This document shows positions 43,214 to 52,847 of a DNA stretch of 64,000 nt, piece by piece. Both the position numbers and the translations under genes were made by a program. Numbering within the stretch: the first letter of the stretch is position 1; the number at the start of each line of letters is the position of its first letter. Location: the NCBI RefSeq assembly GCF_000472925.1, contig NZ_KI421480.1, positions 4,753-68,752 of the forward strand, read 5' to 3'. The notes under the pieces were generated by a model that saw nothing but the letters and a program-made list of their open reading frames with translations, was not told the origin of the DNA and searched no databases. This stretch comes from Bradyrhizobium sp. Ec3.3. Its GTDB lineage: Bacteria; Pseudomonadota; Alphaproteobacteria; Rhizobiales; Xanthobacteraceae.

Positions 43214-45070
43214 CTATTTCCCGATCTCTAGAATGTGCTCGTGGAGGCGACCGGAGTTGTCTAGGTCGACCATTCGGATCACGGTCGTCTCCTGGTCTTC
43301 CTCATCGTATAAGGCGGACGCCAGCCTCACGGCGAAGTGGCGGATTTCTTGGTGGCATTGTCTGGAGAAGCTGGAGGGCAATGAACCGCTCGAGACGCGC
43401 TTCAGGTACTCGAACAGCAAGGGGGTGATGATCAACCGCGGTAGCTCCCTTGAGGTCCCCTTCTCGAGCACGGCGAGCGCTGGACAGGATCGGTTTGCAT
43501 CGTACTGGAGTTGGACGCGCGCCCAGCTACTTGGCACAACGCCCAGCGGCTCGCCCATCGCGAGTCGTCCGCCGTTTCCGTCTGCGCGTCCGACCACGCC
43601 TGTGACCCAGAGTTTCTCGCCATCGCTGGCCATCAGTCCGGTGAGCGTCCTGTTTATGCCCAAGACGATCTGCCTCAACGCGTCGCCGGACGCTTGCCCA
43701 GCCTTCAATGCAGCACACAGTTGCTCGTATTCGCCGGCATGGCGGAAGACGGTAAGTCTCCAGGGCGATAGGCCGCTGCTGGGCGAACCTTGGTCGCCAA
43801 GCTTGAAGAACAACCTGCGCCGCTGGGCCTGAAGCGCGGCCCGAAGTTCGTCTGCCTCGTGCCCGTTGTTTCGGTCCGACCCACGCTTCGCATAGTGATC
43901 GAGGGGGCCATTGAAGATCCGATCGCCGTAGATTCTGTCATTCTCGAATAGCGAAATCCTCACCGGATTACTTTCGTCCCGAGCCAGGAGAAGCGCGTCG
44001 ATTTCGTTGTCGGTTTCCGCCCCGATCCCGAGCGAGGAGACCAACGCGAAGAATGGATTCTTTCGTCGTTTCTCAGGGTCGCGAATGTTGGCACCGCACG
44101 CGTTGTCGTAGGGATTGGTGTACTTGTAGAGCGGCGTCTTGGCCTTCAGGATCACAGCGCAGTTAAGCAGCGGTCGCGATGGCTTCTGAGAGAAGCCGAG
44201 CAGCACGTTAACGATAAGCATCAGCAAGTAGCGGATCGGTATGTGCTGATCGTTAGCGGCGGCAAGTCGAACGAGCGTCTTGATGCGCGCACGAAACGCC
44301 GTGCTTCCGTTGGCTCCAACCAGGAGAGATCGGTTGCACCTGATTGGGCACGGGTTGGTCGTATCAACGGCGCGCGGGCAACTGGCGCAGCCATTCTCCC
44401 AATCGGGATGGTCGAGCACTGCATCGAGCAACGCGTCCAGGGATTCTTCTCCCAGGGTACGGCTCAGGTTGAACATCGAAAACGCGAAGGTCGGCCGGGG
44501 GTGTTCCCTCCCGGATCGCATCATCTCGATCATCTCGCGATAGATCTCGAGGCAGAGTGCTGCGGTTTCGGTCCCGTCGGATGCGGCCGCCGCGAAGGAA
44601 TCGAGAAGTTGCCCGTCGTTGGCGGCCATGAGAAACACGGTCTCGGGCTGTGCAGATCGGATTGCTGCTGCGGCAGCGCGCACCTGCGTCAACTTCATCT
44701 CGGCCGGCAATGCGCTAACGTCGCGGATTATCCTGAGCCTGCGGCCCGATGGCAGATCCCATTCAATGATGCCGTCACGGTCCGCAGCCTCGCCCCACGC
44801 GGCTGTAGCAGCCGCGCTGTTCTCCACCAGGTCGACGAAGAACTTGCGCAGGTGAAACGTCTTCCCGTCTCCGGCGGTGCCAGTGAGTATGACGGTGCGC
44901 GGGTCGGCGCCCAGGAGGGCATCCCTGATGTCTTGCAAACGCGGAGGTGCGATTTCGATCGGTCGACTGACGCCGAACTCTTCGACCAGCACGGGAGCGT
45001 GCTCGTCGACAAGTGCATCCGTTGCCGCGCTCGGGCCGTATTGCGAGAGGAAGTCGACGAAACGGGACAT
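43214..45070 (-). CDS. sspF: SspF/DptF-like P-loop ATPase (618 aa)
   Basis: ATG with GAGG upstream. Walker A at about residues 60-68 (VILTGTAGDGKTFHLRKFFV), a Cys cluster in WENGCASCPRAVDTTNPCPI, and a helical remainder. DptF-type ATPases of phosphorothioate restriction systems have this size and an N-terminal P-loop. It lies seven bases after sspD and four before sspG. It probably senses unmodified DNA together with its partners. Confidence 0.65.
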   Translation of the reverse strand: MSRFVDFLSQYGPSAATDALVDEHAPVLVEEFGVSRPIEIAPPRLQDIRDALLGADPRTVILTGTAGDGKTFHLRKFFVDLVENSAAATAAWGEAADRDGIIEWDLPSGRRLRIIRDVSALPAEMKLTQVRAAAAAIRSAQPETVFLMAANDGQLLDSFAAAASDGTETAALCLEIYREMIEMMRSGREHPRPTFAFSMFNLSRTLGEESLDALLDAVLDHPDWENGCASCPRAVDTTNPCPIRCNRSLLVGANGSTAFRARIKTLVRLAAANDQHIPIRYLLMLIVNVLLGFSQKPSRPLLNCAVILKAKTPLYKYTNPYDNACGANIRDPEKRRKNPFFALVSSLGIGAETDNEIDALLLARDESNPVRISLFENDRIYGDRIFNGPLDHYAKRGSDRNNGHEADELRAALQAQRRRLFFKLGDQGSPSSGLSPWRLTVFRHAGEYEQLCAALKAGQASGDALRQIVLGINRTLTGLMASDGEKLWVTGVVGRADGNGGRLAMGEPLGVVPSSWARVQLQYDANRSCPALAVLEKGTSRELPRLIITPLLFEYLKRVSSGSLPSSFSRQCHQEIRHFAVRLASALYDEEDQETTVIRMVDLDNSGRLHEHILEIGK

Positions 45071-45077
45071 GGCGGCC

Positions 45078-45893
45078 TCAGAGGTGACAAATCGCGCAGC
45101 CGGCGTCGTCGGCTTTGGGCTTCATCGCACGCCGGGGCAGCGCTTCGAGCTCTACCAGAGAGCGGCCGTCGACCCAGGTGTAACCGCGGCTGCTGCTCGT
45201 TTGCTCGTACCCCTTCGCCCTTTCGAAGAGCTCGGGATGTCGTTCCTTGAGGCCCTGCCACTCGCCAATCTGTTGATAGAAACAGAAATAGCAACCCGAT
45301 CGGCTGCGCCATTCGTAGTAGCCCGGGGCGCCGAGCCCGCTATCGTCTAGCAGACGTTGGACATCCGCGAGGCGCAGCCCATGATCCTTGAATGGGTACA
45401 CGGGCACGATGTTGGGCTGTTCCGAAAGAAGCACCGGCTTTCCATTGCCCGTGTACCCCGCACGGTCCTCGTCCGACCGTATCGCGATGTATGAGTACGC
45501 TGGATCCGAGCCGATGAATTGCTCATAGGGATGGATTTTCAGCATGCGGGTGCACCAGCGCGATCGGGCGCTGGGCAGGAAGCCGGCGAAATGTTCGTAC
45601 AGCATCACGTCGAACGCGGTCCGTCCTAGCTTCGACTTTAGCTGAAGCAGTTCAAGAGCCGTGATCCGCCGAATCTCTCTACCAAGGACGTGCTCAAGAC
45701 GATCTAGGTATTCGTAGGTTTCCGGCAATTCGGCGCCCGTGTCGCAAAAGGCAAATTCGAAGTTCGCCTGCGGGTATTTCTGCGACAGATAGACTGCCAA
45801 CGCGGTAGAGTCCTTGCCGCCCGATAGCGGCACGATGTGTCGGCGGGAGCTGTCCGACATCGCATCGTCAAAACGTGCTGGCGTAATGTTCAC
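45078..45893 (-). CDS. sspD: SspD-like PAPS-reductase-family sulfurtransferase (271 aa)
   Basis: GTG at 45893 overlaps the sspC stop (GTGA) and follows GGAG; an ATG at 45860 is also possible. PP-loop SGGKDS at residues 24-29 binds ATP; CDTGAELPETYEYLDRL and SRWCTRMLKIHPYEQFI are PAPS-reductase features. Cysteines in SGCYFCFYQQ and the terminal GCAICHL may bind a cluster, as in DndC. The enzyme would activate the DNA phosphate and pass sulfur from the desulfurase into the backbone. Confidence 0.85.
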   Translation of the reverse strand: MNITPARFDDAMSDSSRRHIVPLSGGKDSTALAVYLSQKYPQANFEFAFCDTGAELPETYEYLDRLEHVLGREIRRITALELLQLKSKLGRTAFDVMLYEHFAGFLPSARSRWCTRMLKIHPYEQFIGSDPAYSYIAIRSDEDRAGYTGNGKPVLLSEQPNIVPVYPFKDHGLRLADVQRLLDDSGLGAPGYYEWRSRSGCYFCFYQQIGEWQGLKERHPELFERAKGYEQTSSSRGYTWVDGRSLVELEALPRRAMKPKADDAGCAICHL

Positions 45894-48800
45894 GAGCGTG
45901 CTCCGAAATTTGCGACCTGGCGCGCTTCTCGATGGATCATCCGTGCCAGCATTCTTTCCAGTTCGACGATCCGATTCTTCACAATCGGTGCCAGGCGCCC
46001 GTCGGGGAGCTCGGATGCCAAGGCGGCATCTTCGATCCTGGCACGGCATTCTCTAACCAACATGGCGAACTGCCCGGACGTCGAGTCTTGCCATTGTTCG
46101 ACTCCTCTTTGCAGGAGGACAGAGCTAACCGCCCGCGCAAGGCTTTGGGGGGTGTAGCGCCCATTCGTGGTATCGCGGGCGGTCCGCAGGATGGCTCGGT
46201 CGGTCATCCGGAGATCATCACGCCGGACCAAGGCATCCACGTCAAAACACGAGACCCAGTTCTGGAGAGACGATACTGCGTCATCTACGGCGCCGACCCG
46301 GAACGTTGAACCGATGATCCGCACTGCCTCATCCAGATATCCTTCCAGAACGGCATCAAGCTCATTCCGGATGCGCTCTACTGCCTGCGCCACTCCGTCT
46401 AACAGGCCGTTCTGGCTGTACATAGCCGGCAAAGTGCTCAGAAAGAGACGGCCAGGGTCCTGTTCTTGGAGGATTTCGCGCAGAAATCGCTGCGTATCTG
46501 GTGAAAGTCGCGTGGACTGACGAGCGCCGTCCGGAAGTGTGGCCTTCCACTGAATGAAGGAATCGTAGGCGAACCGCAGCACCTCGTCGTCATCCGAAGG
46601 GCGTTGGTGCGCGAGAACGTACGCAAGCTCGGACAGGTAGAGCACAGTCTTTGGAGAGGAATCGTGAACCTCGATTGTATGTCGGTCGGGCTCGACGAAC
46701 ATCTTGCTCGACTCGAACCCCAATATGTCGCGGACGTAGACACCCTCCGTCCTTAGAGATACGACCTTGGCAAAAGCGCGATAGCCGGCCATGACGAGGA
46801 TGGGAATCACGCCCAACGGCAGACCGATCGGCGGTGACGCCAGCTGGGACACGATGTCGGAGAGCGGTCGCGGGCCAGCGCTCGGCGTCGTGAAGAAGCG
46901 TTCGACGAGAGACCATGCACCGCGGAGAGCACGATCCTTGATTTCATTCGGCTCCGCGAACCCCCAGCGGCCATCGGCAAGCCGGTGCAGTCCAGTGCGC
47001 TCCAGCACCGTGCGATATACTGATGCTTCGACTGACCCGTCCTGCTCCGGGTAGCCGAAGCGAGGCTGAGAAAAGCGCTCCATGGATCGCATGAGAATTC
47101 GTACGCGCGCCGTGCTCATCTGCCGAGATATCCGCTGCCTCATCAGCTGATCGTTGTTGATGCGGGGGCTGTCTGGGTACCAGGCGTCCAGTAGGTCCGA
47201 AGCGGCCACAGAAGCAGGACGGTCGGCCGTGACGTCGAGGCGGCGGCCGCCGTTGTGCCAGTTGGCATCTCCTCCCCGTTCGCTTGTAAGCCGATAAAGA
47301 ATCGAGGCGAGCTGCCGACGCGCAAGGGCCAGCAATTCGTTCAACTCCTGGCGAACGAGCGGATCTTGGGAGACGAACGCCTCGTCCTGCTGGAGGGCCT
47401 CAAGCGAGCCCAGCTCAAGTGCCGCCTCGAAAACTGCAAGCGGCTTGCGCGGATAAACTATGACTTGGCGATGCGCGGAGGGCGATGTTTTTGCCAACCG
47501 CTCGGATTCTGCGATCCCTTCGGGGTTGTCGGCAATCACGAACAGGACCGATCCCCAGCTCTGCCAGTCCGGCTCCTTGATAGCTTCGGCAAGCCCCGCA
47601 GGTAGGATGTAGGACCCGGAGAGGTAGCGGGCCGTGCCGAATTTAGTGTTATGCCGCGGGGCCCGTAGTACCGGAGCCGGATGGCGGGCGTTCAGGAAAT
47701 CCAACAGATTGAATTGGTCCGCGCGCCGGGCACATTCGTCGGCCACGCGTGCCGGGATATCGATATCGATGCCGTGCCAAATCGATACGTCGTCGTTGGT
47801 CTGTCTGTAGACCAGCAGCTTACGGCCGAGGAGCGCCTTCATGGCCGAACTCACTGCGTCCACTGGGACGCCGCGCGATGCTACTGCGGTGATCAAGGCG
47901 TCCTTGGTCAGCTTGCGCCGCTCGCCGCTCGCCCCGAGTTGAAAAAGGCACGTCGCCGCGAGCAGTTCGCGTTCGAGTTCGTTTTCGGCTTTTGCACGGG
48001 CGCTTTCGGTTTCTAGCCAACGCCGCTGCGCCCCGCCGGGTCCGACGTCCGCCCGCATCGACTCCGAGAAGTAGCAGTAGACTTCTTCGACCCCTACAGG
48101 GGCCGACATGTCCGCCGCATGCAGGAAAGAGAAGATGCTGCGCTCGTTTTGGCCGATTCTGGCCACGACTTGAGGCAGCACCTGTAACGCGCCAGCGCTC
48201 AATGGATGTGCCAGCTTGATGAGGTCCGCGAGCTCGGGGCCGGGGCGCTGCCCGTCGAACCAGCCCGCCTGCGAGGCGACCATGGACACGACCTTCGCGA
48301 TCGATCCGGAAGCAGCGGTATTCCGCGGGCGCCGCTGCGCTGCCGCAGAAGCAACAAGGGAGTACAGTTCCTTGCTGTCTTCGACGAACCTGAGCTGACG
48401 AAAACGCCCTTCGACCTTCCGCCATTCGTTGCGCGACGTTTGGTTGAGCCTGCCGGCGTAGGCGAGTAGATTCTGATGCAACAAGACCGTGAGGCTGGCC
48501 TCAGGTTTCTGCGCGCGGGAGATCCATTCGGCAAGGCGCTGAACCTGATCAAGGTCGCGCGCGCGCCCCTCGGCCGCAAGCCCTTCCAGATGACGTCCGA
48601 ATTCGTCCCAGATAATCGCAACGCGATCTACCCGCAGTTCATCGGCGATCCAGCTGAGCAGTTTGTCGAGGTCCGTGATGCGCCTCGGAGCGCCGCTGGA
48701 GCTTGCGATTGCGTCGACCAGGTCCGGCACATAGCCGGCCAGATTCACGACCAATCCCTTGGCGCGGGAGTTCAGACGCGCCCGCGCTTTAGTATGTAAC

Positions 48801-49063
48801 GAGGGTGCGACGGCTTTGAGCTTGGATAGAACAGGCTGCACCGCTTCCCGGGCGCGCGCATCGTTACGCACGATCAACGCGCCAATTCCGGCCGCAAGCG
48901 ACTTGCCGCTTCCGTAGGCGGCAATGACGATCGAGGCGTCGTTCCCCAACACGGCATCGACAACGGCAACGGATCGCTTGGTGGGATGATAGTGGCTGAG
49001 CCGCTGCGGATGGTCGAGGTCCGCCCTCAGATTAACGGCGCGGTACAGATTTGGCGAGCTCAT
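45890..49063 (-). CDS. sspC: SspC-like P-loop ATPase (1057 aa)
   Basis: ATG at 49063 overlaps the sspB stop (ATGA) and follows GGAG; a longer start at 49102 is unlikely. Walker A near residue 48 (SIVIAAYGSGKSLAAGI) and Walker B near 150 (RVAIIWDEFGRHLE). The body is helical, with a C-terminal coiled region (IVELERMLARMIHREARQV). SspC proteins are large ATPases required for single-strand phosphorothioation; order and overlaps fit. A BREX-type ATPase was considered, but the surrounding genes exclude it. Confidence 0.75.
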   Translation of the reverse strand: MSSPNLYRAVNLRADLDHPQRLSHYHPTKRSVAVVDAVLGNDASIVIAAYGSGKSLAAGIGALIVRNDARAREAVQPVLSKLKAVAPSLHTKARARLNSRAKGLVVNLAGYVPDLVDAIASSSGAPRRITDLDKLLSWIADELRVDRVAIIWDEFGRHLEGLAAEGRARDLDQVQRLAEWISRAQKPEASLTVLLHQNLLAYAGRLNQTSRNEWRKVEGRFRQLRFVEDSKELYSLVASAAAQRRPRNTAASGSIAKVVSMVASQAGWFDGQRPGPELADLIKLAHPLSAGALQVLPQVVARIGQNERSIFSFLHAADMSAPVGVEEVYCYFSESMRADVGPGGAQRRWLETESARAKAENELERELLAATCLFQLGASGERRKLTKDALITAVASRGVPVDAVSSAMKALLGRKLLVYRQTNDDVSIWHGIDIDIPARVADECARRADQFNLLDFLNARHPAPVLRAPRHNTKFGTARYLSGSYILPAGLAEAIKEPDWQSWGSVLFVIADNPEGIAESERLAKTSPSAHRQVIVYPRKPLAVFEAALELGSLEALQQDEAFVSQDPLVRQELNELLALARRQLASILYRLTSERGGDANWHNGGRRLDVTADRPASVAASDLLDAWYPDSPRINNDQLMRQRISRQMSTARVRILMRSMERFSQPRFGYPEQDGSVEASVYRTVLERTGLHRLADGRWGFAEPNEIKDRALRGAWSLVERFFTTPSAGPRPLSDIVSQLASPPIGLPLGVIPILVMAGYRAFAKVVSLRTEGVYVRDILGFESSKMFVEPDRHTIEVHDSSPKTVLYLSELAYVLAHQRPSDDDEVLRFAYDSFIQWKATLPDGARQSTRLSPDTQRFLREILQEQDPGRLFLSTLPAMYSQNGLLDGVAQAVERIRNELDAVLEGYLDEAVRIIGSTFRVGAVDDAVSSLQNWVSCFDVDALVRRDDLRMTDRAILRTARDTTNGRYTPQSLARAVSSVLLQRGVEQWQDSTSGQFAMLVRECRARIEDAALASELPDGRLAPIVKNRIVELERMLARMIHREARQVANFGARS

Positions 49064-49971
49064 GGGGAGACTCCAATCCGGTCGTAGTGACGAGCAAGCC
49101 AATACTCAGGCGGTTTATGGGCTGCGCGTAGCCGTCTTTCGGCTCCGAGTCGTTCGAAGGCTACTCCATTTCGGGTGTAGGCTCGCGCGGCTTCTGTCGA
49201 CGCTGCATCAAGGGTCTCGGCGTGCATGTTCAGGATGCGCCCCGGACCATGTCGCCAGGTCGCGAGCTCGTTGACGCTGACGGCCTCCAGTCCTGCGGCT
49301 TGCCCCAGCTTGGAAGCGAACGCCAACAGGAGTTCGATGGGAATTCCGTCTTGCGGCGACAGCTTTTCGAAGCGGCGCGTGTCATGATGATGCACGACCA
49401 ACCCGAGGTTCAATAAAGGGCACAGGGTGCCGTCTTCCGGATCCTGCAGCTTTCCGTACTCGTCGGCGTAGCTTGCGAGAACGCATGAGACGTCGCGGTG
49501 AGCCATTTCAGTGCTGGGTGGCTTGGTGGCTCTTTCACGTAGGTGCCGCTGGTAGGCATCTACGCACTCCGTCCGATCGAAATTCCGCTGCTGAAAGTCA
49601 TTGAAGAACCACCCGAAGACGGAGCCAGCTCTCGTGGCGAGCGCCATGTGGACAAACCACCATGAGGCGGGGAATTCGAAGTAAGGGTCTCGCTCGGCGA
49701 TCACGGCGCCTGTCGGCGAGACCGACAACTGACGCGATCGGCCCTGAGGAGTGACCGATGCGACTCCAGACGCCTCCAGCCAGTACGACAGTGACTTCAC
49801 CATCTTGCTTCCGAGTCCAAGCGCATCGGCCGTTTCGAGGTCGGCTTGAAACCCGCGGCCGTCTTGCTGAATGCGCGCCAGCCCTTTGCTCAGCCAGCCA
49901 TGACGGATCGCGAACGTCTCGTGACGTCCGTACTCAAAACGCTGCAGCGAAGAAGCATTCGCCGACTTCAT
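49060..49971 (-). CDS. sspB: SspB-like DUF4007 protein (303 aa)
   Basis: DUF4007 signature from the start: FEYGRHETFAIRHGWLSKGL, LGLGSKMVKSLSYWLEASGV, WWFVHMALA, and CPLLNLGLV. SspB is the DUF4007 nicking component that opens one DNA strand for sulfur insertion. It is translationally coupled on both sides by ATGA overlaps (sspA upstream, sspC downstream). Confidence 0.85.
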   Translation of the reverse strand: MKSANASSLQRFEYGRHETFAIRHGWLSKGLARIQQDGRGFQADLETADALGLGSKMVKSLSYWLEASGVASVTPQGRSRQLSVSPTGAVIAERDPYFEFPASWWFVHMALATRAGSVFGWFFNDFQQRNFDRTECVDAYQRHLRERATKPPSTEMAHRDVSCVLASYADEYGKLQDPEDGTLCPLLNLGLVVHHHDTRRFEKLSPQDGIPIELLLAFASKLGQAAGLEAVSVNELATWRHGPGRILNMHAETLDAASTEAARAYTRNGVAFERLGAERRLRAAHKPPEYWLARHYDRIGVSP

Positions 49972-51203
49972 TGATCTATCCTTCTGACGACGGAATTCAC
50001 GATGTCGGCCGCGTCTCGCGCGTCCTCGTCGGTGTTCAAGACAGAGAACGAGAAGCGCAGGCTGGAAAAGGCGTCGCGTTCGCTCAGGCCCATTGCCCTA
50101 AGAACGCGAGATGGCGCAGGGCGGCCGCTCGAGCACGCGGATCCTTGTGATGCCATCACACCGGCGGCATCCAGATGCGCCAGAAGTTGCATGCCGTCCA
50201 TTGAGTTGAACTGTAGATTGGATGTGTTGGAAACGCGGGCAGCCTCACCACCGTTTACGTGGACCCTTACACTGCTGCCGTCGCTGACGATGGCCTCGAA
50301 GCTGTCCCGGAGCCGGCGCATGTGATCCTGGGCTTCGTCGAACATTTCTGTTCGGATGCGGGCCGCCACGCCCAGGCCGACCAGACCGGGCACGTTAACC
50401 GTCCCCGAACGCAAACCACGCTCCTGACCCCCGCCCAGTATCAGGGGTCGCAGATCTATCCGGTCGTCAATCACCAGTGCTCCCGTGCCGAGGGGGCCAT
50501 GGATTTTGTGTCCGGAGAAGCTGAGTGAATTGACCAAAGCCGCCCATCGATCCAGTCGGATTCGGCCGACCCCTTGAGCAGCATCCAAGTGTACGAAGGC
50601 CTCAGGGCGAACCGCACGTACAGACTGGACAACTTCATCGACAGGCTGAATCACGCCGGTCTCGCTGTTGACGGCCTGCAGCAGGAGGATGATCGGCCCC
50701 CTAGCCTCGAGAGCCTTTTCTCGGGCACTGTCCGGATCAACGCGTCCGCAGGAGTCAACCTTCAGCCATGAAACCCTGTCCGAGCCCCAATTGAGGAGCG
50801 GCTCAATCACCGAGGCATGTTCGACTGGCGCAACCAGAAAGGTGGAAGTTTGCTGCGGAAGAAATGAGCCGATTACGGTATTATTTGCTTCAGTGCCGCC
50901 GGAGAGAAATATGATGCTCTCCGGATCCATGCCGCCGATCAGTTGTGAAACGTTGTCGCGGGCGGCTTCAACCAATCTTCGGGCCGCGGCTCCGCTTCCA
51001 TGTGCGCTTGCAGGGTTTCCGACATTGGACCGCATCACGTCAGATACGGCTTCGATCACTGATCTCAGCGGCGCCGCCGTAGCGTTCGCGTCCAAATAGA
51101 TGGCATGCCTCTCCGAGCCTAGTCCGTACAGGCTTCCTCGTAGTCCTGCCCGGGCGGATTGGACCGGCGTTTTGCCCCGAAAGGATTCTATAGCGCTAAG
51201 CAC
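49968..51203 (-). CDS. sspA: SspA-like cysteine desulfurase (411 aa)
   Basis: GTG at 51203 with GGAGG nine bases upstream. It is a class V aminotransferase fold: IYLDANATAAPLRSVIEAV, IFLSGGTEANNTVI, SFSGHKIHGPLG (PLP lysine near residue 231) and the catalytic cysteine in GSACSSGRP (near 355). It is the sulfur donor for the adjacent SspD-like enzyme. It lies in a defence operon and not in an isc/suf cluster, so it is sspA/dndA-type. It is the first gene of the eight-gene operon. Confidence 0.88.
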   Translation of the reverse strand: MLSAIESFRGKTPVQSARAGLRGSLYGLGSERHAIYLDANATAAPLRSVIEAVSDVMRSNVGNPASAHGSGAAARRLVEAARDNVSQLIGGMDPESIIFLSGGTEANNTVIGSFLPQQTSTFLVAPVEHASVIEPLLNWGSDRVSWLKVDSCGRVDPDSAREKALEARGPIILLLQAVNSETGVIQPVDEVVQSVRAVRPEAFVHLDAAQGVGRIRLDRWAALVNSLSFSGHKIHGPLGTGALVIDDRIDLRPLILGGGQERGLRSGTVNVPGLVGLGVAARIRTEMFDEAQDHMRRLRDSFEAIVSDGSSVRVHVNGGEAARVSNTSNLQFNSMDGMQLLAHLDAAGVMASQGSACSSGRPAPSRVLRAMGLSERDAFSSLRFSFSVLNTDEDARDAADIVNSVVRRIDQ

Positions 51204-51282
51204 CTAGTGGACCTCCAAGGGGTGGAACTCATCAACCTGGGTGCGGCAAGCCGCCAGACCGCGCCAAAGGTGTCCTTCGCGG

Positions 51283-51297
51283 GCGTCTCTGAGACGC
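51283..51297. promoter_or_regulatory. Perfect dyad upstream of sspA
   Basis: GCGTCTC-T-GAGACGC, a 7-bp perfect inverted repeat with a one-base spacer, 80-95 bases before the sspA GTG. It is a candidate operator for the operon. No dedicated regulator gene is visible next to it. Confidence 0.4.
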
Positions 51298-51299
51298 GC

Positions 51300-51700
51300 G
51301 ACGGTCCTATCTTTAGGCATGAGCCTACCCCCAACCCTTCGGACCCAGCGTCGTGGCGCTCGGCTCCGGCGCGTTTTCAGCCAGTGCTAGTTTTTGGAGG
51401 CGGTGATGCTGTCCTCCAAGACCGGCTGCTTTATCGATTTCGGTACACCAATTGAATTTGTCGCAAAGGAACTGCCGCCAATCTTGGTAGTTCGCCTCCG
51501 ACTTCCGCAAGGGTTGAGTCCTTCGTCAAGCGCAATCAATATAGTATTCAATTTAGTCGTTCCCCCCTTCGGGATTGTTCCCGATCGCAGGGACTAGGGA
51601 CCCTTGGAAGCTCCTATCGCCACTTCCTTTTTGCCTTTCGCCGCTCCAGGTATTTCCTTGCCGGTCTTCCATGACGGTCCAGGCGGCCCGCCTCTCGAGC
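51300..51700. other. Intergenic stretch without a defensible gene
   Basis: Between sspA and the glycine-rich gene only short open frames exist (for example minus 51325-51510, MRKSEANYQDWRQFLCDKFN). None has a good ribosome site or recognisable sequence. A GGAGG...CCTCC dyad near 51395-51420 is visible. This segment presumably contains the sspA promoter region. Confidence 0.4.
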
Positions 51701-51702
51701 AC

Positions 51703-51730
51703 GCCGGGCCGCTCAGGCGGCCCGGCTTTC
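51703..51730. terminator. Very strong GC-rich hairpin terminator
   Basis: GCCGGGCCGC-TCAG-GCGGCCCGGC, a perfect 10-bp stem with a tetraloop, followed on the plus strand by TTTCTG. It lies 50 bases past the stop of the minus-strand glycine-rich gene and would separate it from the sspA region. The T-run favours plus-strand use. Confidence 0.6.
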
Positions 51731-51779
51731 TGTCCAAAATTTTGCCGAGCGCCTTAGGCGCGAGTCGTCCTAGTGTGTG

Positions 51780-52847
51780 TCAGAAATAGGGATCGAGATT
51801 CTTGACGGCGATGACAAACATCTCCCCCTTAGCCCCATCGGGTCCGTTTGTGCCGCCACCGAGATTTGCCGGGTTGGGATAGTCTCCCGGCGAGCCGGGA
51901 CCCGAGGGACCGCACCAGCCATTTCTTCCTGCGCCGGAGCCGCCGCCGCCAGGAGTGCCTGGCGCTCCACCTCGACCGCCAGCCCCGCCCAAGCCACCTT
52001 GGTTGTTGACGCGGGAGTAGCTGAACGCATCAGCTCCCCGCTTCAGCGATACGAATACGAGTGTCGCACCGGCGCCACCGGCACCGCCGTTGCCGCCCCG
52101 TCCTCCCTGGCCTGCAGTGCCGCCGGTTCCTCCAGGACCGGGCCCCTCGTGGCAATCGAACGCACCACTTGCGCCTTCTTTTCCATTTCCTGCATGGCCG
52201 CCATCACCACCTCGGCCACCTTGCCCGCCTGCGCCTCCATCAATTCCACGCACAAGCACGGCCAGATTCAGAATGCCAGGCGGGATCTCCTTTCCCTTGT
52301 CATCGAGGAGCTTCTCCGCAATCACATAAATCGTGGGGAGTGTGATCGCCGATCCGTCTGAGCCCCGTCCTCCTGGTTGTCCCGGATGACCATCATTGCC
52401 TCTTCTGTTGGTCTCACCAAAATTGTCTGCTCCCTTCTGTCCCACCGTGCCGGCGTTTCCGTCGCTTGCGGCACGAATACTCATTTCGCGTTCGATGAAC
52501 GAATAAGCTGAAGCGTCCCTGAATTTGAGAGTCTTAGTGACGATCGCGACCCAGGGGTAAGAGAAATTCGCCAAGACCAGATGCGCGTCCTTGTCGAACA
52601 CAATTTCATCGGCCTTGATGACCTGCTGGGTAAACGTCTCCGACTTTGTGATGGGAATGACAGACCTGATCTTCGGTGCTGACTTGATCGCATCGGCGAT
52701 TTCTTTCGGCACCTCCGGGGGAGCGACAACCTCCAGATCAGAAGCATCGCGCGTCATAACCGCCGCGCGGTCGACGAAGATACTTTCGGCAAACGTGGGT
52801 GGCGAACAGGCCACCAACATTGAGGTGGCCAAAAACCAAGTCCGCAT
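51780..52847 (-). CDS. Exported glycine-rich, collagen-like protein (355 aa)
   Basis: The ATG at 52847 is chosen for GGAG seven bases upstream. The leader MRTWFLATSMLVACSPPTFA contains a lipobox-like LVAC, so it may be a lipoprotein. A folded N-terminal part (DEIVFDKDAHLVLANFSYPW, KTLKFRDASAYSFIE) is followed by Gly-rich blocks of Gly-X-Y type (GNDGHPGQPGGRGSDG, GGAGGQGGRGGDGGHAGNG, GGLGGAGGRGGAPGTPGGGG). It is probably surface-exposed or periplasmic. No RTX nonapeptides are seen. Function unknown. Confidence 0.65.
   Translation of the reverse strand: MRTWFLATSMLVACSPPTFAESIFVDRAAVMTRDASDLEVVAPPEVPKEIADAIKSAPKIRSVIPITKSETFTQQVIKADEIVFDKDAHLVLANFSYPWVAIVTKTLKFRDASAYSFIEREMSIRAASDGNAGTVGQKGADNFGETNRRGNDGHPGQPGGRGSDGSAITLPTIYVIAEKLLDDKGKEIPPGILNLAVLVRGIDGGAGGQGGRGGDGGHAGNGKEGASGAFDCHEGPGPGGTGGTAGQGGRGGNGGAGGAGATLVFVSLKRGADAFSYSRVNNQGGLGGAGGRGGAPGTPGGGGSGAGRNGWCGPSGPGSPGDYPNPANLGGGTNGPDGAKGEMFVIAVKNLDPYF

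Noticed and set aside
45890..49063. BREX BrxC-type ATPase
   Set aside because: No PglZ, BrxL or PglX-like gene nearby; context is desulfurase, DUF4007 and PAPS reductase.
34165..51203. Classical DndBCDE system
   Set aside because: No DndD (SMC-like), DndE or DndB-like gene is present; the DUF4007 and large P-loop proteins fit Ssp.
51780..52847. RTX toxin or PE-PGRS-like protein
   Set aside because: Gly-rich blocks lack the GGxGxDxxx nonapeptide and there is no PE domain; a generic collagen-like exported protein fits better.
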